A DNA stretch of 64,000 nucleotides from Micromonospora sp. NBC_00389 (lineage in GTDB: Bacteria > Actinomycetota > Actinomycetes > Mycobacteriales > Micromonosporaceae): positions 7,378,001-7,442,000 of the forward strand of contig NZ_CP107947.1 of NCBI RefSeq assembly GCF_036059255.1. Direction: 5' to 3'. Positions 57,665 to 64,000 of this stretch are shown here, one piece after another. Numbering within the stretch: position 1 is the stretch's first letter; every line of letters starts with the position of its first letter. The position numbers and the translations under genes were made by a program. The notes under the pieces are model-generated. The model made no database searches, had not been told where the DNA came from, and worked only from the letters and a program-made list of their open reading frames with translations.

Positions 57665-58344
57665 GCACCGGGCCCGACCTCGCGATCCGACGGCACCGCG
57701 ACCGCCGGGTGCCGCTGGCCGCGCTGGTCGCGGCCGGCGCGGCGCTCTGCCTGGCCGCCGGTACCGGGGTCGGGCTCGCCACCACCGGCCCGGCGCTGCC
57801 GCCGCCGTCGGCGAGCTGGCAGCCGGGCTGCGCCGACGACTGCCCGTCGCCCGCCGCCGTGCCCGCGCCGCAGGGCCCACCCACCCGGGTACGCGTGCCG
57901 CGGATCGGCGTCGACTCGACGCTCACCGTGCTGGGCCTGGACCGGGCCGGCGCGCTGATCCCGCCGACCGACTTCGAGACCGCCGGCTGGTACGGCGGCG
58001 GCCCGGCCCCCGGCGACACCGGCCCGGCCGTGCTCGCCGGCCACCTGGACTCGCGGCGCGGCCCGGCGGTCTTCGCGCGGCTCGGCGAGCTTCGTCCGGG
58101 CGACCGGGTGGAGGTGTGGCGTGGCGGGCAGCGACTGTCGTTCCGGGTGACCGGGTCGCTGCGCACGCGCAAGGACCAGTTCCCCACCGCCGTGGTCTAC
58201 GGCCCGACGCCCGGCGCAGAGCTACGCCTGGTCACCTGCGGCGGCGACTTCGACCGACGGCGCGGGCACTACCGGGACAACGTGGTGGTGTTCGCGGTGA
58301 CCGACGCCGCCGGCCCGGTGCTGCCGGACTCCGCCGCGGGTTGA
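57661..58344 (+). CDS. Class F-like sortase
   Basis: A 227-residue transpeptidase with an N-terminal membrane anchor (about 17-42), a Pro-rich linker and a sortase domain. Catalytic residues visible are His128 (VLAGHLDS), Cys193 (LVTCGGDFD) and an Arg shortly after. Its GTG start overlaps the stop of the DUF4397 gene, so that protein is the likely substrate, a pairing common in actinobacteria. Two extra cysteines (57 and 61) lie in the linker and may form a disulphide. Confidence 0.88.
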   Translation: MSTGPDLAIRRHRDRRVPLAALVAAGAALCLAAGTGVGLATTGPALPPPSASWQPGCADDCPSPAAVPAPQGPPTRVRVPRIGVDSTLTVLGLDRAGALIPPTDFETAGWYGGGPAPGDTGPAVLAGHLDSRRGPAVFARLGELRPGDRVEVWRGGQRLSFRVTGSLRTRKDQFPTAVVYGPTPGAELRLVTCGGDFDRRRGHYRDNVVVFAVTDAAGPVLPDSAAG

Positions 58345-58376
58345 GCACCCGGTCGCCGGCCCTGGCCAGTGCGCAC

Positions 58377-58727
58377 TCAGACCGGGCGGCGGCCGGCGAA
58401 GCCGCACTCGGCCCGGTGGTACCAGCGCACGTCGGAGTCCCCCTCCAGCCAGCACCAGAGCACGGCGCGGCCGGCCCGCTCGCCGGGGAAGTCGAGCAGC
58501 ACCGGTGCGATGCCCTTGACCTGGATGTCGTGCTGGTGCAGCTCGTCGACGACGCCGTGCAGCCGGGCCTCCAGCCCCTTCACCTCGGCCAACCCGCCGA
58601 GCGCGCTGACGCCGTGGTCGGTGAGGTCGGCGCGCAGCTCGGCCAGGTCGGCCCGCAGCCGGATCAACTCGTCGACACGCGGCTGCAGGGTGGCCACCAG
58701 GTGCCGGGCCTGGGCGAGTGTGAACAC
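58377..58727 (-). CDS. DUF2203 family protein
   Basis: A 116-residue protein starting VFTLAQARHLVATLQPRVDE, a long helical hairpin (about 1-70), then IQVKGIAPVLLDFPGERAGR and VLWCWLEGDSDVRWYHR, the hallmark of DUF2203. The family is small, soluble and of unknown function. GTG 58727 is 6 nt after a -10-like CATACT, so the mRNA is probably leaderless. Confidence 0.87.
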   Translation of the reverse strand: MFTLAQARHLVATLQPRVDELIRLRADLAELRADLTDHGVSALGGLAEVKGLEARLHGVVDELHQHDIQVKGIAPVLLDFPGERAGRAVLWCWLEGDSDVRWYHRAECGFAGRRPV

Positions 58728-58733
58728 CGGGCC

Positions 58734-58739
58734 AGTATG
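58734..58739 (-). promoter_or_regulatory. -10 box of the DUF2203 gene (leaderless)
   Basis: CATACT on the minus strand, 6 nt before GTG 58727. Confidence 0.5.
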
Positions 58740-58783
58740 CGGCACCCACCCGGGCGTGCAGGGCCCCGCGACGGGCGACAGTC

Positions 58784-59602
58784 TCAGTCGGCCTGGGCGG
58801 CCAGCTCGCGGGCGCGGTCCCGGGCAGCCTCCAGCGCCGCCAGCATGGCCGCCCGGACGCCGTGCTTCTCCAGCTCGCGGATGGCGGAGATGGTGGTGCC
58901 GGCCGGCGAGGTGACCGCCTCGCGCAGCTTGACCGGGTGCTCGCCGGAGTCGCGCAGCATCACCGCGGAGCCGATCGCGGTCTGCACGATCAGCTCGTGC
59001 GCCACCTGCCGGGGCAGCCCGAGCAGGATCCCGGCGTCGATCATGGCCTCGACCAGCAGGTAGAAGTAGGCCGGACCGGAGCCGGAGAGCGCGGTGACCG
59101 CGTCCTGCTGCGACTCGGGCACCCGGATCGTCTGGCCGAGGGGCTTGAACATCTCCTCCGCGAGGGCCAGGTGCGTCCCGGTGGCGTACGCGCCCGCCGA
59201 GATCGCCGTCATCGCCTCGTCGACCAGTGCCGGAGTGTTGGTCATCACCCGGACCACCGGGGTGCCCTCGGGCAGCCGGCGGTTGAAGAAGCTGGTGGGC
59301 AGCCCGGCGCAGAGCGAGATGACCAGCTTGTCGGCGGGCACCTTGGGGCCGATCTCGTCCAGCAGCGCGGCGGCGTCCTGCGGCTTGACCGAGACCGCGA
59401 GCACCGCCGCCTCGTCCACCGCGGCCAGGTTGTCGACCACTCGGACGCCGTAGCGGGCGGTCAGCTCCTCGGCGCGTGCCGGTCGGCGGGCGGTGGCCAA
59501 CAGCCGGTCGACCGGCCATCCCGAGCGCAGCAGCCCGGAGAGCATCAGCTCACCGATCTTGCCTGCGCCGATCACCGCGACCGTGTGCACACCGGCGGAC
59601 AT
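58784..59602 (-). CDS. proC: Pyrroline-5-carboxylate reductase
   Basis: Last step of proline synthesis, NADPH-dependent. The 272-residue protein has the Rossmann start VAVIGAGKIGELMLSGLLRS, ALVDEAMTAISAG in the middle and the P5CR signature SGSGPAYFYLLVEAMIDAG near the C-terminus. Length is normal. A GAGGGGG stretch precedes ATG 59602 by about 10 nt. Confidence 0.96.
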   Translation of the reverse strand: MSAGVHTVAVIGAGKIGELMLSGLLRSGWPVDRLLATARRPARAEELTARYGVRVVDNLAAVDEAAVLAVSVKPQDAAALLDEIGPKVPADKLVISLCAGLPTSFFNRRLPEGTPVVRVMTNTPALVDEAMTAISAGAYATGTHLALAEEMFKPLGQTIRVPESQQDAVTALSGSGPAYFYLLVEAMIDAGILLGLPRQVAHELIVQTAIGSAVMLRDSGEHPVKLREAVTSPAGTTISAIRELEKHGVRAAMLAALEAARDRARELAAQAD

Positions 59603-59673
59603 CTCGGTCGTACCCCCTCGCGTCGGGTCGCGGCACGGCGGACCCGCAGGCCCACCGCGCCGTCGACCGTCGA

Positions 59674-60702
59674 TCAGCTGCCGAAGAAGACCTCAGCCTC
59701 GGCGTACCGCTCCAGCGGCACGGTCTTCAGCTCGCGGGTGGCCTCGGCCAGCGGCACCCGGACGATGTCGGTGCTCTGCATCGCGACCATCTTGCCCCAG
59801 TCACCCTCGTGCACCGCGTCGATGGCCTGCAGGCCGAGCCGGGTGGCGAGCACCCGGTCGAAGGCGGTCGGGGTGCCACCGCGCTGGATGTGACCCAGCA
59901 CCACGGTGCGGGCCTCCTTGCCGGTCTTGGCCTCCAACTGCTCGGCCAGCCACTGGCCGATGCCGCCGAGGCGGACGTGACCGAACGAGTCCAGCTCCTG
60001 GTTGGCCAGCACCATCTGGCCGTCCAGCGGCTGGGCGCCCTCGGCGACCACCACGATCGGGGCGTACTGGTGCTGGAAGCGCTTCTCGACGTAGCCGGCC
60101 ACCTGCTCGACGTCGAACTGCCGCTCCGGCAGCAGGATCACGTTGGCGCCACCGGCCAGGCCGGCGTGCAGGGCGATCCAGCCGGCGTGCCGGCCCATCA
60201 CCTCGACGACCAGGGTGCGGTGGTGGCTCTCCGCGGTGGTGTGCAGCCGGTCGATGGCCTCCATCGCGATGTTGACCGCGGTGTCGAAGCCGAAGGTGTA
60301 GTCGGTGGCGCCCAGGTCGTTGTCGATCGTCTTCGGTACGCCGACCACGTGCACGCCCAGCTCGTAGAGCTTGGTGGCCACGCCGAGGGTGTCCTCGCCG
60401 CCGATCGCGATCAGGGCGTCCACGCCCTGCTCCGCGAGGTTGTCCTTGATCCGCTCGACGCCGTTCTCGATCTTGAACGGGTTGGTCCGGGACGAGCCGA
60501 GGATGGTGCCACCGCGGGGCAGGATGCCGCGGACGTCGGCGATGTCGAGCGGCCGGGACAGACCCTCCAGCGGGCCCTTCCAGCCGTCCCGGAAGCCTAC
60601 GAACTCGTGACCGTAAGTGGCGACGCCCTTGCGGACGACCGCCCGGATGACCGCGTTGAGACCTGGGCAGTCGCCGCCGCCGGTGAGCACGCCGATACGC
60701 AT
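59674..60702 (-). CDS. Phosphofructokinase, probably pyrophosphate-dependent
   Basis: A 342-residue group III PFK converting fructose 6-phosphate to fructose 1,6-bisphosphate. Residue 104 is Asp in GGEDTLG (101-107) and residue 124 is Lys in PKTIDND (123-129). ATP-type enzymes have Gly at both places; Asp/Lys is the pyrophosphate-type pair, as in Amycolatopsis methanolica PPi-PFK. Other motifs: LTGGGDCPGLNAVIR and EVMGRHAGW. The reaction would then be reversible. ATG 60702 is favoured over 60726 because MRIGVLTGGGD is the family start. Confidence 0.94.
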   Translation of the reverse strand: MRIGVLTGGGDCPGLNAVIRAVVRKGVATYGHEFVGFRDGWKGPLEGLSRPLDIADVRGILPRGGTILGSSRTNPFKIENGVERIKDNLAEQGVDALIAIGGEDTLGVATKLYELGVHVVGVPKTIDNDLGATDYTFGFDTAVNIAMEAIDRLHTTAESHHRTLVVEVMGRHAGWIALHAGLAGGANVILLPERQFDVEQVAGYVEKRFQHQYAPIVVVAEGAQPLDGQMVLANQELDSFGHVRLGGIGQWLAEQLEAKTGKEARTVVLGHIQRGGTPTAFDRVLATRLGLQAIDAVHEGDWGKMVAMQSTDIVRVPLAEATRELKTVPLERYAEAEVFFGS

Positions 60703-60873
60703 GATCCGCTCATCCTCCTGGAGCATCAGGTAAAGCCCGATATGCCCCAGGATATGTGTCAGGTCAGACCATCGGCGCCGTTGCCGGCCCGGGGCGGGCC
60801 GTCACTGCGCACTGTAGTCGGCCTGCCTGTGCGGTGACAGCGCGCCCCGGGTCGACCGGCCACCTCTCGCGGG

Positions 60874-61377
60874 TCAGAACGTCACCTCGTGGTTCTCGCC
60901 GGCCTCCGGCGGCCGGCCCGTGACGGCGGCCCTGGCGAAGCCGAGCAGGTTGACCACGGTGCTGCTGGGCGAGTCCCAGTACTCGGCGGAGCTGGCGTGC
61001 ACCTTGATCATCGTCAGGCCGGAGGTGTCCAACCCGTCCGGAAACCAGGCCTTGAGCACCGGGCTCCAGAGCCGGTCCGCGCGGGACCGGTCGAACCCCT
61101 CGTTGGCGGTGCCGGAGATCGATACCCAGGCGTTGTGCCTCTGGTCGGAGAAGGCGACGTTGACCTCCGGGTTCACCCGGATCTGGCGGACCTTGGCCGA
61201 GTCCGCGGAGGCGAAGAACCACAGGTCGCCGTCGAACTCGGCCTCCTGCAGGCCCATCGGCCGGCTCACCTGCCGCCCGTCCAGGGCGATCGTGGTGAGC
61301 ATGCAGACCCGCGCGGCCCGGGCCAGCTCGGTGACTCGGGCCCGGGCCTCGGCGGCGCTGGTCGACTCGTTGCTCAT
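60874..61377 (-). CDS. Pyridoxamine 5'-phosphate oxidase-like flavin-binding protein
   Basis: A 167-residue split-barrel protein of the general stress protein 26 type: VCMLTTIALDGRQVSRPMG, DLWFFASADSAKVRQIRVNP, VNVAFSDQRHNAWVSISGTA and RLWSPVLKAWFPDGLDTSG. Such proteins bind FMN, F420 or related cofactors; which one here is not known. A GAGGGAGAG Shine-Dalgarno precedes ATG 61377. Confidence 0.87.
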   Translation of the reverse strand: MSNESTSAAEARARVTELARAARVCMLTTIALDGRQVSRPMGLQEAEFDGDLWFFASADSAKVRQIRVNPEVNVAFSDQRHNAWVSISGTANEGFDRSRADRLWSPVLKAWFPDGLDTSGLTMIKVHASSAEYWDSPSSTVVNLLGFARAAVTGRPPEAGENHEVTF

Positions 61378-61465
61378 GGCACTCTCCCTCGGCTCGACTC
61401 GTCGAACCGGTGCCCTGGACAGAACCGGTCAAACCTCCGCCGGTGCGGCCGTCACCGGTCGCCGC

Positions 61466-61963
61466 TCAGCGGGCCGTCATCGCCCGCCAGCGGGCCAGGT
61501 TGTGCCGGGCGTCGACCAGGGCGTCGTGCCGGGCCGCGTCCGCGTCCGGCAGGGTTGGCCGGCCACGGTCGTCCCAGAGCTGCCGCAACTCCTTGGTGAA
61601 TCGGGGGATCTCCCGGGGCAACGCCGGCATCGCACCCCAGAGCTGGGCGAGCACCACGTGGTCGTACGCGGCGAACCAGGCCCACAGCTCCAGCTGCTCC
61701 CCCGGCCGGTCCCGGACCGGTTCGACCAGGAAGTCGTACAGGTCGTCGCGGATGCGCTCCCGCGAGCGCCAGGCCCGGTCGGCCGGCGACGGCAGCTTGT
61801 CCAGCACGTTGCGCCGGACCCAGGGCACGGCGCGGGAGTCGTCGAACTCGGTGGAGACCGCGTAGAACTCGCGGCCGTACTCGTCGACGACACCGATCGA
61901 GACGAGGTCGACGGTCTGGCCGTCCTCGATGAACTCGCAGTCGTAGAAGTAGCGGTAGACCAT
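61466..61963 (-). CDS. Rv2179c-type 3'-5' exoribonuclease
   Basis: A 165-residue DEDD-fold RNase. It starts MVYRYFYDCEFIEDGQTVDL (first catalytic Asp-Glu), then LVSIGVVDEYGREFYAVSTE, WFAAYDHVVLAQLWG and the final catalytic region HDALVDARHNLARW. It closely follows M. tuberculosis Rv2179c, which degrades 3' overhangs on RNA. The start ATG 61963 matches that family; ATG 61972 is also possible. The 294-nt region 61964-62257 shows no further gene. Confidence 0.9.
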   Translation of the reverse strand: MVYRYFYDCEFIEDGQTVDLVSIGVVDEYGREFYAVSTEFDDSRAVPWVRRNVLDKLPSPADRAWRSRERIRDDLYDFLVEPVRDRPGEQLELWAWFAAYDHVVLAQLWGAMPALPREIPRFTKELRQLWDDRGRPTLPDADAARHDALVDARHNLARWRAMTAR

Positions 61964-62257
61964 TCCGGCCATCCTCGCCCACCGCCACGCGGCGCTGACC
62001 GGCGGGGCCGGCGGACGGCCGCGGGCCGCGCCGGCGAAGACCCGTGCCGCCGGCCTGGATCTGCACCCCAGAAAGCGGTACGCCGCAGCTCGGGACGGTC
62101 ACGGAAGTGCTTCGAGGGGTGTACAGCAAGCGACCGGACCGTCATGATCTGATGTGTACCGCTACCGGACGCCGAACCGGTGTCAGTTCACCTTGTCGGG
62201 GCCATCAGGTTCGCCCGGTGAGCGAGTTGTGGTCCTTTACCGGGGAGGGGTTGGCCC

Positions 62258-62950
62258 GTGGAGGTTCGCCTGCCGGAGCCGGGTGACGCGCTCACGGGTG
62301 TCGAGATGTTCGCTGGGCTGGAGCCCGAGGTGCGGCAGCGGGTCATCGCCGCCGCCGTCCCGCGCACCTACCGCAAGGGTCAGTTGCTCTTCGTGGAGAA
62401 CGACCCGGGCGAGTCGTTGATCGTGCTCCGCCGGGGCGCGGTGGCCGTCTTCCGCACCGCACCCACCGGCGAGCGGGCCGTGCTGTCGGTGATCCGTCCA
62501 CCGGACGTGCTCGGCGAGGTCTCCCTGCTCGACGCCTCCACCCGGTCGGCCTCGGCCGAGGCCATTGAGGACTGCGCGGCGCTCGCGCTGTCCCGGGGGG
62601 CGTTCATGGAGCTGGTGCACTCCAACCCGCGCATCCTGGACGCGGTGATGCGCTCGCTGGGCGGGCTGATCCGCCGGCTCACCGAGCAGAACGCCGACCA
62701 CGTCTTCCTCGACCTGCCCGGTCGGGTGGCCAAGACGCTGGTCCGGCTGGCCGGCGAGAGCCAGGCGCCGATGATCACCATCGAGCTCAACCAGAGCCAG
62801 CTGGCCGAGATGGCCGGCGGCTCCCGGCAGAGCGTCAACCAGGCGATCGGGTCGTTCGCCAGTCGTGGTTGGCTGCGCACCGAGGGGCGCCGGATCGTGG
62901 TGACCGACGTGGCCGCGCTGCGTCGACGCGCCGGCATGAACGACCGCTGA
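62258..62950 (+). CDS. Crp/Fnr-family transcriptional regulator
   Basis: A 230-residue regulator. The N-terminal cyclic nucleotide-binding barrel (about 15-135) has GQLLFVENDPGESLIVLRRG and VLGEVSLLDASTRSASAEAI, close to the phosphate-binding cassette of CRP (GExxL...RSAxxxA). The C-terminal winged helix is QSQLAEMAGGSRQSVNQAIG. Ligand binding by cAMP is plausible because a class III cyclase gene lies 450 nt downstream. GTG 62258 follows GGGGAGGGG. Confidence 0.92.
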   Translation: MEVRLPEPGDALTGVEMFAGLEPEVRQRVIAAAVPRTYRKGQLLFVENDPGESLIVLRRGAVAVFRTAPTGERAVLSVIRPPDVLGEVSLLDASTRSASAEAIEDCAALALSRGAFMELVHSNPRILDAVMRSLGGLIRRLTEQNADHVFLDLPGRVAKTLVRLAGESQAPMITIELNQSQLAEMAGGSRQSVNQAIGSFASRGWLRTEGRRIVVTDVAALRRRAGMNDR

Positions 62951-62982
62951 TCCCGCCCGACGGGCGACGCACCGAAACGGAC

Positions 62983-63024
62983 ACGACGCGGCCGGGTCAC
63001 CCGTGGGTGACCCGGCCGCGTCGT
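62983..63024. terminator. Bidirectional hairpin after the Crp/Fnr gene
   Basis: 20-bp perfect arms (62983-63002 with 63005-63024, GGTCACCC-GT-GGGTGACC at the centre) with a 2-nt loop, 33 nt past the Crp/Fnr stop and 18 nt past the stop of the convergent small gene. Confidence 0.75.
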
Positions 63025-63042
63025 CGCTTCACCAGCGCTGAG

Positions 63043-63240
63043 TCAGACCCCGGAGCTGCCGGGACCGGCCCACTTGTCCGGGCCCTTGCCGTCGCCGCCC
63101 GCCCCGTGGGACTGCTCGATGACGATGCCCTCGGCCTGCAGGGTGGCGAGGGTGGCGGCGTCGACGTCCACCGACTCACCCGCGGAGTGGCTGACCCCGT
63201 TGCCGTCGGTCCAGTCGCTCTCCAACTTGACGTACACCAT
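63043..63240 (-). CDS. 65-residue conserved-type hypothetical protein
   Basis: A small acidic protein starting MVYVKLESDWTDGNGVSHSA, then GESVDVDAATLATLQAEGIV, ending Gly-rich. The pattern (short beta strand, DG turn, GESVDVD, then helix with ATLQAEG) resembles small beta-barrel proteins sometimes encoded near phage head genes, but no phage gene is near. GGGGGACAG precedes ATG 63240. Function unknown. Confidence 0.72.
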   Translation of the reverse strand: MVYVKLESDWTDGNGVSHSAGESVDVDAATLATLQAEGIVIEQSHGAGGDGKGPDKWAGPGSSGV

Positions 63241-63305
63241 TGACCTGTCCCCCTGTGCTCGCTGAACGACATGTGGCTGCCTGAATCTAGTCCGTGAATG
63301 CCCGG

Positions 63306-63318
63306 GTGGACTGTCCAC
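63306..63318. promoter_or_regulatory. Palindrome between the small gene and the cyclase gene
   Basis: GTGGACTGTCCAC, two perfect 6-bp half sites around one base, in the divergent gap 63241-63401. A -10-like GATACT follows at 63357-63362 on the plus strand. A second dyad (TCCACTGACG 63363-63372 with 63397-63406) covers the GTG start of the cyclase gene. Confidence 0.45.
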
Positions 63319-63401
63319 AAGCCAACAGGCCGGTACCCGACAGCCGCGTCGGCGTTGATACTTCCACTGACGGGACGCGGTGCGCGTCCGCCTGTTCGTC
63401 A

Positions 63402-64000
63402 GTGGAGGATGTCATCGCCGCGCAGTGTGGGCGCTGTGGACGCACGGCCGCCGACGGCGACCGCTTCTGCGGTGGCTGCGGTGCCGAACTGGGCGCCGTC
63501 TGCCCGCACTGTCTGCGTCCGCTCGCCTCGGACGTCACCTTCTGCACCTCGTGCGGGTCGCCCAGGCCGGGCGCGGACCGACCGGCCGCGGTCACCCCGC
63601 AGGAGGATCGCCGCCGGGTGAGCGTGCTCTTCGTCGACCTGATCGACTTCACCCCGTACGTCGAACGGGCCGACCCGGAGCAGGTCCGCGGCATGCAGAC
63701 CGGGTTCTTCTCCGCCGCCCGCCGGGTCGTCGGCCAGTACGGCGGGGTGGTGGAGAAGTACATCGGCGACGCGGTGATGGCGCTGTTCGGCGCCCCGATC
63801 GCCACCGAGACCGACGCGTTGCGCTGCGTACGGGCCGGGCTGGAGCTGCAACGGGTGCTCACCCGGTTCGCCCCCACCGGCAGCACGGAGCTGCGGTTCC
63901 GGGTCGGGGTAGCCACCGGCGAGGCGCTGGTCGACGTGGCCGCCGCCCGCGACGGCGGGCAGGCGATCGTGGCCGGCGACGTGGTCAACACGGCCTCCCG
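63402..64000 (+). CDS. Class III adenylate/guanylate cyclase with zinc ribbons (3' end cut by window edge)
   Basis: The frame from GTG 63402 begins with two zinc-ribbon motifs (CGRCGRTAADGDRFCGGCG, then CPHCLRPLASDVTFCTSCG), followed after about 65 residues by a class III cyclase domain: VSVLFVDLIDFTPYVERADP (metal-binding Asp), VEKYIGDAVMALFGAP (second metal Asp) and RVGVATGEALV. Related proteins carry a large C-terminal AAA/TPR region, which would lie outside the window. With the Crp/Fnr gene nearby it may form a cAMP signalling pair. The Lys and Asp for adenine choice cannot be judged fully from the part seen. Confidence 0.9.
   Translation, partial: MEDVIAAQCGRCGRTAADGDRFCGGCGAELGAVCPHCLRPLASDVTFCTSCGSPRPGADRPAAVTPQEDRRRVSVLFVDLIDFTPYVERADPEQVRGMQTGFFSAARRVVGQYGGVVEKYIGDAVMALFGAPIATETDALRCVRAGLELQRVLTRFAPTGSTELRFRVGVATGEALVDVAAARDGGQAIVAGDVVNTAS

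Noticed and set aside
63043..63240. Phage-derived gene or prophage edge
   Set aside because: The small protein recalls some phage-encoded barrels, but no integrase, attachment repeat or other phage gene is near.

Overview
The window is a GC-rich actinobacterial chromosome segment, most likely from Micromonospora or a close relative in the Micromonosporaceae. The evidence is very high GC, frequent GTG starts, GTGA/ATGA start-stop overlaps, many leaderless promoters, a meso-DAP type MurE, PknL/Rv2175c/Rv2179c/ImuA' family proteins, a CruF-type carotenoid gene set and a PPi-type phosphofructokinase. There are no prophage blocks, insertion sequences, rRNA genes or recognisable tRNAs; the window is mostly conserved core genome.

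Layout. 1-11.5 kb (minus strand): the division and cell wall (dcw) cluster, read mraZ-rsmH-ftsL-ftsI-murE-murF-mraY-ftsW-murG, with murG cut by the window edge. murD is not in its usual place between mraY and ftsW. A remnant of a peptidoglycan-binding protein lies between ftsI and murE. 11.8-14.5 kb (plus): murT-gatD, which amidate lipid II, plus a TVP38-type membrane protein, divergent from mraZ. 14.7-17.8 kb: leuS behind a leucine-rich leader peptide and terminator, a probable attenuator. 18-22.8 kb: a MoxR ATPase, DUF58 protein and transglutaminase set. 23-34 kb: DNA damage tolerance genes (dinB, dnaE2, imuB, imuA') and a HEPN-domain gene whose upstream region carries two SOS boxes.

34.2-39.5 kb: a translationally coupled carotenoid operon (CrtA-like, GNAT, CruF-like, glycosyltransferase, CrtD/CrtI-like). 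39.6-49.2 kb: a CDP-alcohol phosphotransferase, metF, a polyprenyl diphosphate synthase, an Rv2175c-type regulator divergent from a PASTA kinase, nfo, threonine aldolase and class II DAHP synthase; gene content partly matches the Rv2172c-Rv2179c region of Mycobacterium tuberculosis. 49.2-58.3 kb: mostly secreted or envelope proteins (lipoprotein, chitinase, GT87 transferase, DUF4397 protein with its sortase) with a glutathione peroxidase, GNAT, F420-type reductase and methyltransferase. 58.4-64 kb: proC, PPi-type pfk, a stress-type flavin protein, an Rv2179c-type exoribonuclease, a Crp/Fnr regulator and the start of a zinc-ribbon adenylate cyclase.

The most notable regulatory features are the leuS attenuator with a leaderless leader peptide; a mraZ promoter lying inside its own MraZ-box array plus a second box pair facing murT; two tandem SOS boxes before the HEPN gene; a promoter with an adjacent palindrome before the chitinase; and three copies of a composite element between convergent genes (stop codon, C-rich tract, long dyad with core YGATCAWG). 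All calls come from reading the sequence; no database search was possible.
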